Positions 37,147 through 46,000 of a DNA stretch of 64,000 bases are shown here, piece after piece. The notes below the pieces were generated by a model, which had not been told where the DNA came from, did no database searches, and saw nothing but the letters and a program-made list of their open reading frames with translations. The first letter of the stretch is position 1; each line of letters begins with the position of its first letter. The stretch is from Marinimicrobium alkaliphilum (GTDB lineage Bacteria > Pseudomonadota > Gammaproteobacteria > Pseudomonadales > Cellvibrionaceae). The position numbers were made by a program, and so were the translations under genes. The DNA is taken from NCBI RefSeq assembly GCF_003259155.1, contig NZ_QGMQ01000009.1, positions 108,490-172,489 on the forward strand. The letters are read 5' to 3'.

Positions 37147-38406
37147 ATGCCCCAATCCCCCTGGATCAGCCGGATACTCTTCAGCCTGGCGCTGGTGACT
37201 CTGCTGATTGCCGGCGCGTATCAGCTTCTGCCGGAAAAGCACTGGGAGTGGCTACCGGACACCGACATCGTTGCCCATATCTATGCCGACGAAATTCACG
37301 GCGGCAACAGCTCCGCCCAGTGGATTGATGAGGGGCAGATCCACTTTTCCTGCGAGCTTGAGCCCAACGACCGGGGCTTCCCCCCTTTTTGCGGCTTTCA
37401 TGTCCATTTTGACACCCCCGAACGCCGGTCAGTGGATCTCAGCAACTACCAGCGGATGGTCGTCGACATCGATTATCAAGGCGGCAACGAAAAGCTCAGG
37501 CTCTACCTCAGCGAGTACGTCCCGGGCTTCTCTGATCCGGACGACCCCATCACCACGGCGACAACAAAATACCTGGGTGCCTATGCGCCCTCATCTGAAA
37601 CCCAGACGCCGCTGACTCTCCATATGGACGAGTTTCTGGTAGCTGACTGGTGGGTCAATAACAACAATGTGCCGCGTCACCTGTCCACCCCCAGCCGCGA
37701 GAACGTCATGCTGTTCGGTGTCGATATCGCTCACCCCTCCACGTTGGGCCACCATCAGATCCGCCTCAATAGCGTTACCCTGATTGGCCCCTGGGTGTCG
37801 GCGGAAAATTGGTATCTGGGGATCGTGATCGCCTGGGCGACGTTGTTGGCAGCTGCCGGGCTTGGGCGCATCTATATACTGCGCCGCTACGCCTCAGAGC
37901 TACAGGGGGAGAAGGCTCGATTCCAGTCCCTGTCAATGACGGATCCACTGACCGGTTTACTCAACCGACAGGGGCTGACGAATTTTTTTGAGCAGAGCAC
38001 CGACCTGGTCTGGCCCATGAGCCTGGTACTGGTGGATATTGACTACTTTAAACCGGTGAACGATACCTACGGGCACGAAGTGGGTGATCAGGTGCTCAGC
38101 CGGGTGGCGCAGGTGATCAATGCCCATTCCCGCCAGAGTGACCGTGCTACCCGTTGGGGCGGTGAGGAGTTTCTCCTGGTATTGCCGGGTGCCAACACCG
38201 AGGCCGCCTATCGCCTCGCAGAACGCCTGCGCCAGGCAGTGATGGCCATTCAACACCCAGAGCTCGACGGGCGCTCGGTCACGATCAGCATCGGCATCGC
38301 GCCCCTGCAGCAAGGTGAAGACTTCAAAGCGGCGTTTAACCGCGCCGACCAGGCCCTTTACGCCGCGAAGGGCCAGGGCCGGAATTGCGTGGTCTGCGCG
38401 GACTGA
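37147..38406 (+). CDS. Membrane diguanylate cyclase with periplasmic sensory domain
   Basis: 419 aa. TM1 about 8-25, a periplasmic domain of about 200 aa, TM2 about 222-242, a short coiled coil and a GGDEF domain (about 255-419) with active-site RWGGEEF. No inhibitory RxxD is obvious upstream of it. The periplasmic part (VDLSNYQRMVVDIDYQGGNE, LRLYLSEYVPGF, FLVADWWV) has the strand pattern of a galactose-binding/CBM-like jelly roll, so it may sense a polysaccharide fragment. The start at 37147 has AGAGGA at 37135-37140. It lies between GH43 and pectate lyase genes, supporting a carbohydrate-to-c-di-GMP link. Confidence 0.88.
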   Translation: MPQSPWISRILFSLALVTLLIAGAYQLLPEKHWEWLPDTDIVAHIYADEIHGGNSSAQWIDEGQIHFSCELEPNDRGFPPFCGFHVHFDTPERRSVDLSNYQRMVVDIDYQGGNEKLRLYLSEYVPGFSDPDDPITTATTKYLGAYAPSSETQTPLTLHMDEFLVADWWVNNNNVPRHLSTPSRENVMLFGVDIAHPSTLGHHQIRLNSVTLIGPWVSAENWYLGIVIAWATLLAAAGLGRIYILRRYASELQGEKARFQSLSMTDPLTGLLNRQGLTNFFEQSTDLVWPMSLVLVDIDYFKPVNDTYGHEVGDQVLSRVAQVINAHSRQSDRATRWGGEEFLLVLPGANTEAAYRLAERLRQAVMAIQHPELDGRSVTISIGIAPLQQGEDFKAAFNRADQALYAAKGQGRNCVVCAD

Positions 38407-38409
38407 TCG

Positions 38410-40674
38410 TTACCGGTGAGCGCCAACGGGGTCGATGTAAGCCTCCATATCGGTGCCGTTCAGATACTCTTCGATATTGGTGTAGCCGCTGCCGTTAAGA
38501 TCGCCGTTGGTCGGCAACGGATAGGCGGGCGCCAACCCGAATTTCACCTGCCACCAGTCGGGCATGCCATTGCCGCTGGTATCGACCACGGTCAATGCCG
38601 GGCGCACGCTGGGATAGCCCCCCACGTCGCTCGGGTCGTCGATCAACTGTCCGCCGCGCGTGCGCACATCCTCGACAACACCGTCATCGTAGCGATCCCG
38701 GGGCCAGGCGCCCGACTCGTCCAGCACCCGCTCGAAGGCGGCGAGGGCCGAGTCTGTATGCACCAGACCGGTCTTGAAGGGTTCAAGCTGCCGGTAGTCG
38801 CCACCGGTTTCGCCGCGCACCAGACGCCACTGATCCTCCGGGATTTCGCCATCCAGCGCATTGTCGCTCCAGAAGGCCCGGGCGTGGGGCGAGGCTTCGT
38901 TAAAGCCGTAGCTCCCGTCACTGTTGGGGCCGGGCTTGAAGTAATTCCCGACAAAGTTGTAGCGGGAGATGGACTCGCGGTCGAAGTTGTCGCCCGAGTT
39001 CAGACCACCCCAGTTGTAATACACGTTATTGCGAAAATCGAACAGAGGTCCGACCGGATCATCCCGGTGGTTGACGTAGTTACCCGGACGCGGTGCGCGC
39101 GAGCGCTGGTGCGCCCAGAGGTTGTTGATAAAGCTGTAATAAGCGCCCTGGGCATAATCACGACGGCCCGGCCCAGCGCCGCGAACCAGTGAGCCATAAC
39201 CCCGCTCGCCTTTGGGGTGACCGGCATTGACCAACCCGTGGGTGATAAAGCTGCGCTGAACCGTAATCCGGCCACTCTCCACCACTGACAGGGTCTCCTC
39301 CTTGGCCCAACTGGTGGACACCTGATCCACAATCACGTTATCACTCTCGCGCACGTTGATCGCCTTGGCACCCGAGGGTGCGCTGCCCCCGGGCCGGAAG
39401 CGCAGGTGACGCACAATCGCATCATGGGTGCCCAGGTGCGTGTGATGTCCGGCAATGGTAATCCCCTCCCCCGGTGCCGTCTGGCCCGCAATGGTAATGT
39501 AAGGATTGGTAATGGTGAGCGAATCCTGCAAATTGATCACACCGGCGACATCAAAAATCACGATTCGCGGCCCCTCGGCTTCCACCGCCGCACGCAAACT
39601 GCCGGGTCCGCTGTCACCCAAGTGGGTCACCCGCAGCACCTCGCCGCCGCGGCCACCGGGGGTCCACATACCGAACCCCTGGGCATCGGGAAAGGCTGGC
39701 AAGGCGGGGCGATCACTGCGCCAGCCACTGCCCGAGTAGTAAGCGGCGCCGGCGTTATCCGTGTCCGCCTGGTGCTCGGTCTGCTCAGCCCGGCGCTGAA
39801 AAGTGTCGCTTAAGCGCTGTCTCATCCCCGGACGACGATCATCCGCGTCGGCGCCGCGCGCCCTGGGCACGTCCGGGCCGATGACCCGGGGATCGTCAGC
39901 ACCGGCACTGACCAGCGCCCGCCAGAGCTGCTCGCGCACCGCCGGGTGCGCATCCTCCGCCGACAGGCTCGCCAGAAGGTGGGTGACCGCATCCGCCGCA
40001 GCCGGGCCCGCGCGCTCCAGTCCTCGCGCAGCGATCAAGCGCTGATCCGTAGCCGAGGTATCGAGTAACCGTTTGAAAGTCGCAATCGCTTCGGGGGACT
40101 CGTAGCTGTGCAGTTCCAGCGCCCGCAAAGCCGCACGACGCACCTGGGCATCGGGGTCGGCACTGACAATATCGTTCATGAGTGCCGCAAACCGGGCCGG
40201 AGACTGAGTTTCAGCGCCGGCGGACAATACACGCACAGCAAAAAGGCGGATGCCCGGGTCACTGTGCTCGCGCGCGAGTTCCTGCAAGGCGCCTGGGGAG
40301 AGCCGCTCCTGTTCCAGTGCCCGCACAAATACCGGACCAATGCGCCAGCGATCATCGGGGGCCATATTGGTCAGGTTATCCATCAGCGCGGGCACCTGGC
40401 TCAGGGCTTCCGAGCCGGCGTGGTCCAGCAGCCGAGCCGCCGCGTGCCGGGCCGATACCGGCTGAGTCGCGTCCACCAGGATCTGCACCGCCAGGGGCAA
40501 TGCCCGCTGGCTCAAGCTCGTCGACCAGCTCGACGCCTCGGTGGCCTCAACTTCCAGCGCGAAAATATCGTCGGCGACACCGGCAGCGGGTATCAATGTC
40601 GCTGCCAGCAACGCCGGCGCCAGCATGGTGCGAATCCGCCGGCGTAACGAAGGGTATGTCGGATGCTCTCTCAT
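38410..40674 (-). CDS. Secreted HEAT-repeat/pectate-lyase-like fusion protein
   Basis: 754 aa. A signal peptide (about 1-34) is followed by about 250 residues of helical HEAT-like repeats (PVSARHAAARLLDH, DPGIRLFAVRVL, DAQVRRAALRAL, HPAVREQLWRALV) and a charged linker. A right-handed beta-helix of the PL1 pectate-lyase type follows (about 325-650: FPDAQGFGMWTPGGRGGEVL, LRAAVEAEGPRIVIFDVAGV, FINNLWAHQ). The C-terminus carries a calcium-binding-like DTSGNGMPDWW / NGDLNGSGYTNIEEYLNGT tail. The lyase part should cleave polygalacturonate by beta-elimination. The HEAT fusion is unusual. The start is ATG at 40674 with AGAGG six bases upstream. Confidence 0.85.
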   Translation of the reverse strand: MREHPTYPSLRRRIRTMLAPALLAATLIPAAGVADDIFALEVEATEASSWSTSLSQRALPLAVQILVDATQPVSARHAAARLLDHAGSEALSQVPALMDNLTNMAPDDRWRIGPVFVRALEQERLSPGALQELAREHSDPGIRLFAVRVLSAGAETQSPARFAALMNDIVSADPDAQVRRAALRALELHSYESPEAIATFKRLLDTSATDQRLIAARGLERAGPAAADAVTHLLASLSAEDAHPAVREQLWRALVSAGADDPRVIGPDVPRARGADADDRRPGMRQRLSDTFQRRAEQTEHQADTDNAGAAYYSGSGWRSDRPALPAFPDAQGFGMWTPGGRGGEVLRVTHLGDSGPGSLRAAVEAEGPRIVIFDVAGVINLQDSLTITNPYITIAGQTAPGEGITIAGHHTHLGTHDAIVRHLRFRPGGSAPSGAKAINVRESDNVIVDQVSTSWAKEETLSVVESGRITVQRSFITHGLVNAGHPKGERGYGSLVRGAGPGRRDYAQGAYYSFINNLWAHQRSRAPRPGNYVNHRDDPVGPLFDFRNNVYYNWGGLNSGDNFDRESISRYNFVGNYFKPGPNSDGSYGFNEASPHARAFWSDNALDGEIPEDQWRLVRGETGGDYRQLEPFKTGLVHTDSALAAFERVLDESGAWPRDRYDDGVVEDVRTRGGQLIDDPSDVGGYPSVRPALTVVDTSGNGMPDWWQVKFGLAPAYPLPTNGDLNGSGYTNIEEYLNGTDMEAYIDPVGAHR

Positions 40675-40847
40675 CAGAAACCTCTGTGTTATTTTTGGTT
40701 GAAAAACTTATGTAAACAGATGCGCGCCGCGATGTCACCTTCTCCCCGGCCCGGGCACGCCGCAGTTTTAAGTTATGTTAAGTTCTGTAGACGCCAAGTC
40801 CACCTGCTAGACTCTAGGTAACCCCGTACACAATGACAGGAGGCATT

Positions 40848-42437
40848 ATGGTCACCATCGTCGACATTGATGTGCAAGCCATTGCCGCCCCGCCTACCGG
40901 CTTTGGCGGCGACGCGCGCAATATCGCCCAGGGCGGCCCCACCTACGCCAATGTGGTACTGGAAATCATCACCGATAAACCCGGACTGGTAGGCACCGGC
41001 GTTATTTTCACCAATGGTCACGGTCTGATGGAAACCTGTGGTGTGACCCGCAGTGTCGCCACACGCTTTCTGTTGGATAAAGACGCACCGGTTGACGTCG
41101 ACCACCTGCACGAGAACGGCAACCTGGGGCGTTTGGGTCGGGCAATGCTGCAGGATTCCGACTATGCCTGGCTCGGGGGCGTGGGCATCTCGCGCATGGC
41201 GATTGGCGCGGTGATCAACGCCTTGTGGGATCTCGCCGCCAAATGCCAGGGGCTGCCCGCCTGGGAACTGATCGCGCGCATGGCACCTGCGGACCTGATC
41301 CAGTTTATCGATTTCGAACCCATCGCCGATGTGCTCAGCCCCGCCGAAGCCTACACGCTGCTTGAGGAAGCCCAGGAGGGAAAGGACGCGCGCATTGCCG
41401 ACGTGTACGAGCGGGGCCTGCTGGCCTACAACACCGCAGGCTGGAGTGGCATCAGCACCGATGCACTGGTCAAGGAAACGGAAAAAATGATTCACGCCGG
41501 CTGGCCGCAGATCAAAGTGAAGGTCGGCTCCAGTTGGTCTGAACGACGCATTAACGCCCAGGCGAGTGACCAGCGTCTGGATCGGGAGGAGCTGGACCAA
41601 ATGGCCCTGGCAGCCGCCGAGGAAGATGCCGAACGATTGATTCTGGTGTATGAAACCATCGACAAGGAAGACAGCCGCAGTACCAAAATGCTGGTGGCCG
41701 TCGACAGCAATCAGGTGTTCGATACCCGCTCAGCGATTGTGTTTATCAAGCACCTGGCCGAACGCCTCTATCGCGCCAATCCGCGTTACCAGATTGCCTG
41801 GTTTGAAGAACCGGCCAACCAGCACAGTGCCATCAGCCATGTCGCGATTCAGCAAGCACTCAACCGCGCCTTTGCCGATTACGATCCACCGCTTCGGGTC
41901 CCCATCTCCACCGGCGAGCAAGGCAGCTCACCGGTGGTGTTCAAAGATCTGCTGTTTGCGCCCGACTATGAGGGCAACGACAAACACTACGCCATTGACG
42001 TGATTCAAATGGATTATGCCCGGGTCGCGGGCATTTGCGACAACCTCGCGATACTGTTGCTCGCGATCAAGGCCCGGCGCGAGGGGCGCGATGTTCGTAT
42101 CTGCCCGCACACCGGCGGTATTGGTCTGTGTGAAGGGATGCGTCAGGTTCAGGCCATCAAGCAGGCCCTGTTCGGGCGCGCCAACAACGCTGGCGTCGAC
42201 GATATTCTCGAGTTTGTGGCCGAAGAGAGCCGCAGCGTGCACGAGGGGGTTTTCAAGAATCCGGCGATCGTCGAGCAGGGGTACTATCAAATGAACAAGA
42301 CACCCGGCGTGGGGGTCGACTACACCACGGCAGGAAAAACAGATTATCTGTTACCGGAAGGCAAAGCGTGGCAAGCGCACGACGAACACCGCGCTCGAGC
42401 CCAAGCCTTTACTCTGAGCGGAAAGCGTTTTCAATAA
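40848..42437 (+). CDS. Enolase-superfamily sugar-acid dehydratase (L-fuconate dehydratase-like)
   Basis: 529 aa. Recognisable superfamily elements: QIKVKVG (Lys pair), VAVDSNQ (metal Asp), AWFEEP (metal Glu), ISTGEQ (metal Glu) and CPHTGGIGLCEGMRQ with the catalytic His, all in the order found in L-fuconate/mandelate-racemase-type dehydratases. It is about 90 residues longer than typical L-fuconate dehydratase, with extra segments around 225-270 and 315-355. The start at 40848 is preceded by AGGAGG (40838-40843). It is divergent from the pectate-lyase gene, so it may act on a plant-derived aldonic acid; the substrate is not established. Confidence 0.82.
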   Translation: MVTIVDIDVQAIAAPPTGFGGDARNIAQGGPTYANVVLEIITDKPGLVGTGVIFTNGHGLMETCGVTRSVATRFLLDKDAPVDVDHLHENGNLGRLGRAMLQDSDYAWLGGVGISRMAIGAVINALWDLAAKCQGLPAWELIARMAPADLIQFIDFEPIADVLSPAEAYTLLEEAQEGKDARIADVYERGLLAYNTAGWSGISTDALVKETEKMIHAGWPQIKVKVGSSWSERRINAQASDQRLDREELDQMALAAAEEDAERLILVYETIDKEDSRSTKMLVAVDSNQVFDTRSAIVFIKHLAERLYRANPRYQIAWFEEPANQHSAISHVAIQQALNRAFADYDPPLRVPISTGEQGSSPVVFKDLLFAPDYEGNDKHYAIDVIQMDYARVAGICDNLAILLLAIKARREGRDVRICPHTGGIGLCEGMRQVQAIKQALFGRANNAGVDDILEFVAEESRSVHEGVFKNPAIVEQGYYQMNKTPGVGVDYTTAGKTDYLLPEGKAWQAHDEHRARAQAFTLSGKRFQ

Positions 42438-42821
42438 TCATGCACCCAGTACTTGTGTGGGGATGATTTCCAGCAATTGATAGGCCCTGGACAGGGCTCG
42501 GTGCTGCTCTCGCACGCTACAGCTTTCTCCGTTGCGCTTTTTGATGCCCATATCGGTGAGATCCATGTGCCAGGTCGGTTTTACCCCGTGGCGTGCGAGG
42601 GTTTCCCTCACACACGCGATCGGACAACCGTCTATGGCCAGAATCGGGCGGCCCGAGCGGGCGATCTTGACCAACCCTTTGACATCACCACCAACACCGG
42701 CAATGCAGGACATTTGAGCATGACCTTCGCGATCCATCACCACGGCCATATCATTGGCGAGCTGGGCGACATTGGAACAGCCGGAACAGGCGTAGACTAA
42801 CGGTTTCTGAGTGCGGCTCAT
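42438..42821 (-). CDS. DGC-domain putative zinc-binding protein
   Basis: 127 aa. CSGCSNVAQLANDMAVVMDR (CxxC) near the N-terminus, CIAGVGGD, then AIDGCPIACVRETLARHG with the signature DGC. In this family the cysteines are thought to bind zinc; function unknown. The start at 42821 has AAGGAGG upstream. It ends flush with the convergent dehydratase gene. An FNR/Anr-like box lies 72 bp upstream, and the next genes are the nitrite reductase operon, so a role in nitrogen-oxide metabolism or its stress is likely. Confidence 0.82.
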   Translation of the reverse strand: MSRTQKPLVYACSGCSNVAQLANDMAVVMDREGHAQMSCIAGVGGDVKGLVKIARSGRPILAIDGCPIACVRETLARHGVKPTWHMDLTDMGIKKRNGESCSVREQHRALSRAYQLLEIIPTQVLGA

Positions 42822-42892
42822 AGCAGCCCTCCTTATCTCCATCACGTCGAATTTGACAAGAAGGATGCTACGCCCAGCCTGGCAGCCGAGCG

Positions 42893-42906
42893 TTGACTTA
42901 TATCAA
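42893..42906. promoter_or_regulatory. FNR/Anr/Dnr-type box before DGC-domain gene
   Basis: TTGACTTATATCAA matches TTGATnnnnATCAA at 9 of 10 fixed positions and lies 72 bp upstream of the DGC-domain start. FNR, Anr and Dnr sites are indistinguishable by sequence. Confidence 0.7.
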
Positions 42907-42925
42907 AGCCGAGAGTCAACTACCC

Positions 42926-43561
42926 CTAGCGGGGTAAGCGCGCCAGCGCCTCAACGGCCTTGTGTGGACCCTGCGCCAACCCCTCCTGACGAAATACCAA
43001 TTCGCCGCTGGCATCCAACACCGCAATCACATTGCTGTGATCGTAATTGCCCTCGGTTGTGCGCCGATAGCGAACCCCGAGCAGCGCCGCCCAGGTGCGG
43101 ATATCCGCCGCCGAACCGCTGACAAAGTGCCACCCTTCACGGTTGGCCCCGTGCCGCTCCGCGAAAGCGTGCAGATGGGCCGCGTCGTCGCGCTCGTGGT
43201 CGAGACTGACCACCAACACCTGCGCGTCGGTGCCTTGGTCGGCGAATGCCGAATGAATCTGTTTGATGTCTTCCACCAGCACCGGGCAGGCCGTCGCACA
43301 GCGGGTATAGACCATGGTCACCAACACCGGCTGGCCGGCCAGCGTCGTCACCGGCAAGGTCCGGTCAAACTGATCCTGCCAGAGAATGCCACTTTGGTAG
43401 AGCGAATCTTCGCTGCTGACCTCCGCTGCCGCCATGGCGCTGTGGTCGTGGTGCGGGCAAGGTTCCTCGGCGCTGAGAAAATGTGGCGCGGCGAGCAGAC
43501 CAAAACCAACCGCCAGGGGACCCAACACGCGCGCCGCGCAGAGGTATTGATTCATCATCAT
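42926..43561 (-). CDS. SCO1/SenC-family copper/thioredoxin-like protein
   Basis: 211-aa exported protein. A signal sequence (about 1-31) is followed by a His-rich CPHHDHS segment and a thioredoxin fold with TRCATACPVL (CxxxC copper site) and the distant ligand His in GNYDHSNVIAV. SCO proteins deliver copper, classically to cytochrome oxidase; here it ends the nirK operon (ATGA overlap with nirV), so copper loading of NirK is the natural inference. Three tandem ATGs at the start make the exact N-terminus uncertain by two residues. Confidence 0.9.
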   Translation of the reverse strand: MMMNQYLCAARVLGPLAVGFGLLAAPHFLSAEEPCPHHDHSAMAAAEVSSEDSLYQSGILWQDQFDRTLPVTTLAGQPVLVTMVYTRCATACPVLVEDIKQIHSAFADQGTDAQVLVVSLDHERDDAAHLHAFAERHGANREGWHFVSGSAADIRTWAALLGVRYRRTTEGNYDHSNVIAVLDASGELVFRQEGLAQGPHKAVEALARLPR

Positions 43562-44301
43562 AACGCTGACTCCAAAGGATAAGCGCAGCGAAAACCCAGA
43601 GTGCTGGTAGTAGTTACCGGGGTATACCCGCTGCGCGACTGATAACGTAAAAACGTCGCGTAGTGTGCGGCGTCGTAGCTGGCCAGCAAGCGTGCGGTAT
43701 CGCCGCAGGAGCCGCCGCCGAAATCGATCTGTTCACCGTTGCTGAGCAACAGTTGATAATCTTCCAACCATTCGTTGACCTGCCCGAGCATACCGAGGGT
43801 ATCGATCGCCGTCTGATGGCGCTCGACCAGGGGCGTCTGGTTGTACCAGGCGAATACCAGACGGGCGTAAGCATCATCGGTGATCTGAGCCCGCGCGCGT
43901 AAATGCGCCAGTGCGTATTCCCACTGTTCGAGTGTGGGCAGCTGCCCGCCCTGCGCGTCGCAGTAGGCTCGCGCCGCAAACCAGGACACCCGCGTTACCG
44001 GGCGATCCTCGTCCTGTCCAGGCGTTGACGGCGACGACCAGTGGCGCAGGTAACCACCGTCGTGGAAAATCGCGGGAACCCGGTCCCGTTGCCAGCCGGG
44101 ATTCGCCGCGACAAAGCCGGCAAACTGCGCCTCACTCACCGGGGCAGAGTCCAGTTTGAACGCCGCTACTGGCACCGTTCTCCGTTCCCGCTCTAGCAAT
44201 ACCGGCGAGGTAAAGTCCCCCGCCGGAATCACCACCGGCGCTGCGCCCGTCACCAAGGGCACGCATAAACTCGCAGCCAGTAATAACGGACGCAGAGCCA
44301 T
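43558..44301 (-). CDS. nirV: Formylglycine-generating-enzyme-like protein, NirV type
   Basis: 247 aa with a signal peptide (1-20, LLAASLCVPLVTGA). The FGE/SUMF1 fold is visible: PVSEAQFAGFVAANPGW, DRPVTRVSWFAARAYCDAQG, LPTLEQWEYA, LGQVNEWLED and STLGFRCA. NirV proteins of this fold accompany nirK in several denitrifiers; their function is unsettled. The start shares one base with the nirK stop (TGATG), and the stop overlaps the SCO start, so all three are translationally coupled. Confidence 0.85.
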   Translation of the reverse strand: MALRPLLLAASLCVPLVTGAAPVVIPAGDFTSPVLLERERRTVPVAAFKLDSAPVSEAQFAGFVAANPGWQRDRVPAIFHDGGYLRHWSSPSTPGQDEDRPVTRVSWFAARAYCDAQGGQLPTLEQWEYALAHLRARAQITDDAYARLVFAWYNQTPLVERHQTAIDTLGMLGQVNEWLEDYQLLLSNGEQIDFGGGSCGDTARLLASYDAAHYATFLRYQSRSGYTPVTTTSTLGFRCAYPLESAL

Positions 44302-45446
44302 CAGCGTGCCCTCGGAGCGGCAATCAAGGCACCGGCAGCACCGCGCTCGGCATCGGCAAACTCGTGGTCCACCAATTTGTAGACGCCGGCTTCCGGTACG
44401 ATAAACTCCATCACTGCACTGTTACTGGCGCCCAGCAAAACGGTCTGCATGCCCCGCCATTCATTCTCGACGTTACCCTCGTACCAGACCCGATCAAAAA
44501 TCGCGCCGATCACATGAAAGCTGGAAGTATCACTGGGTCCGGCATTCAGGAAGTAGATCCGCACCCGCTCACCTTCAACCGCTCGCAGAGGTTCGTCCAC
44601 CAGTGCCGACACATGACCGTTAAAGGTGACGTGACTGGGATCGCGGGCCATGGCCGCCTGGTGGTTATAGATGTGCCCGCTGCCGGTATCTTCCAGGTAG
44701 AACTCCGACTGCACAATCACGTATTCGCGATCCACCAGATGATCCGTGGGGAACCCGCCTCGAGGCGAAACCACCACGGCGCCGTACTGACCCATCGCGG
44801 TGTGCATCAGGACACTGGGCGTTCCGCAGTGATACATATAGACGCCAGGGTAGTTGGCGACCCATTCGAAGCGGATGGTCTCGCCGGGTGCGATGGTGCG
44901 CCATTTGTCGTCAGCCGCAACCGTACCGCTGTGGAAGTCCATGGAGTGTGGCATGGGGCTGATTGACGGCTGATTGTTCTGGTAGGGGTTGGCCGCCAAC
45001 TGATGGAAGAAGGGCGAGCCGCCCTTCATCGGGTCGGTGACAATCACCTCCTCGTCCGAGCGGTTTTTCATGGTAAAGATCACCCGGTCACCCTCGCGCA
45101 CATGCAGCGTCGGCCCCGGTACCGCACCACCGTAAGTCCAGGCGTTAAAGCTGACCCCCGGTGCCACTTCCACCTCCTGGGCAAAGGTATCAATACGTAC
45201 CTCGTGGGTCCGGTTGCCGCTGTAAGTCAGTGGTTCAAGATGCGGCAACGCACTCAGGGTGTCACCTACCACCGCTGGACCCGTGTAGTCCTCACGAAAC
45301 ACTTCCGCCTCGGGCAAACCAAAGACCATGCCGTCGATCACAAACTCGTTGCCATTGGGCGTAGACGCCGCTTGCGAACAACCCACCAGCCCGACCACGG
45401 CCGCCAGCGCGGATGCTTTTATAACAGAACTCAGTAAAGTCGACAT
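44301..45446 (-). CDS. nirK: Copper nitrite reductase, predicted lipoprotein
   Basis: 381 aa reducing nitrite to NO. The N-terminus has a lipobox (LVGC, Cys23), so the enzyme is probably membrane-tethered like Neisseria AniA. Two cupredoxin domains. Type 2 copper and catalytic residues: Asp170, His172 (PHSMDFHSG), His206, the His in SHVTFNG and the His in SSFHVIG. Type 1 site: His167, Cys207 and His215. At the usual axial Met position (HxAxGMYG) the sequence is HTAMGQYG, putting Gln220 there. It is preceded by a good AAGGAG and by the cytochrome c gene. Confidence 0.93.
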   Translation of the reverse strand: MSTLLSSVIKASALAAVVGLVGCSQAASTPNGNEFVIDGMVFGLPEAEVFREDYTGPAVVGDTLSALPHLEPLTYSGNRTHEVRIDTFAQEVEVAPGVSFNAWTYGGAVPGPTLHVREGDRVIFTMKNRSDEEVIVTDPMKGGSPFFHQLAANPYQNNQPSISPMPHSMDFHSGTVAADDKWRTIAPGETIRFEWVANYPGVYMYHCGTPSVLMHTAMGQYGAVVVSPRGGFPTDHLVDREYVIVQSEFYLEDTGSGHIYNHQAAMARDPSHVTFNGHVSALVDEPLRAVEGERVRIYFLNAGPSDTSSFHVIGAIFDRVWYEGNVENEWRGMQTVLLGASNSAVMEFIVPEAGVYKLVDHEFADAERGAAGALIAAPRAR

Positions 45447-45466
45447 AACGACTCCTTAATAAGGGA

Positions 45467-45865
45467 TTAACGAAGGGTTTTCACGTCGTCTTGCGCCAGG
45501 CGTTGCTCGCTCTCGCCCCAGCGCTCCATGATGTAATTCACAATGGCGGCCACTTCCTGGTCGCTGATATAGCCCATGGCGGGCATGGTGCCGTTGTAGC
45601 GCTGGCCGTTGACCTCAAGGGGACCACTGACACCCTGCACAATTGCCTCGGCGAGATACTGCGGGTTGTTATTGATGTTGTTATTGTTGGCTAAAGGCGG
45701 AAAAACGCCGGGGATACCGTCGCCGGATGCCTGGTGACAGGCTTGACAATGGCGCGCATAGCCCGCCTTACCCGGGTCGGCCAATGTCGGAGCAGCGAAA
45801 CCCAGTGCAAACAAGAGCGCACTGGCAATAAGGAACAGACGAGGAAGGGAAACACACAAACACAT
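45467..45865 (-). CDS. Periplasmic c-type cytochrome, first gene of nirK operon
   Basis: 132 aa: signal peptide (about 1-29), one haem site CQACH and a distal Met in GTMPAMG. It is a class I cytochrome of the cbb3-CcoP/NirM-like type. Position 20 bp upstream of nirK makes it the likely electron donor. The start at ATG 45865 has GGAAAAAGG at suitable distance; an in-frame GTG at 45874 directly abuts it and is less likely. Confidence 0.88.
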   Translation of the reverse strand: MCLCVSLPRLFLIASALLFALGFAAPTLADPGKAGYARHCQACHQASGDGIPGVFPPLANNNNINNNPQYLAEAIVQGVSGPLEVNGQRYNGTMPAMGYISDQEVAAIVNYIMERWGESEQRLAQDDVKTLR

Positions 45866-45901
45866 AACCCACACCTTTTTCCAGGGAATTATGCAAGCCG
45901 G

Positions 45902-45913
45902 TTTGCGCGCAAA
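45902..45913. promoter_or_regulatory. Perfect 12-bp palindrome upstream of nirK operon
   Basis: TTTGCGCGCAAA is 37 bp before the cytochrome start. It could be a regulator half-site pair, but it does not match spaced FNR/NnrR sites and it overlaps the A tract of the preceding terminator. Confidence 0.3.
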
Positions 45914-45945
45914 AAAAAGGCCTGCAAGCGAATAACTTGCAGGCC
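45911..45945 (-). terminator. Terminator after nrdJb
   Basis: Ten-base perfect stem (45919-45928 with 45936-45945, arms GGCCTGCAAG and CTTGCAGGCC), 7-base loop, and T8 on the minus strand (A tract 45911-45918). It separates the nrdJ operon from the nirK operon. Confidence 0.92.
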
Positions 45946-46000
45946 AGCCGTCAGGGCATCAAAGAGACGTTCAGGGGGTCAAAAAAGTCTTTTCTCATCA

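Noticed and set aside
45902..45913. NnrR/FNR site for the nirK operon
   Set aside because: TTTGCGCGCAAA has no central spacer of four bases, and half of it belongs to the terminator's A tract; kept only as a low-confidence palindrome.
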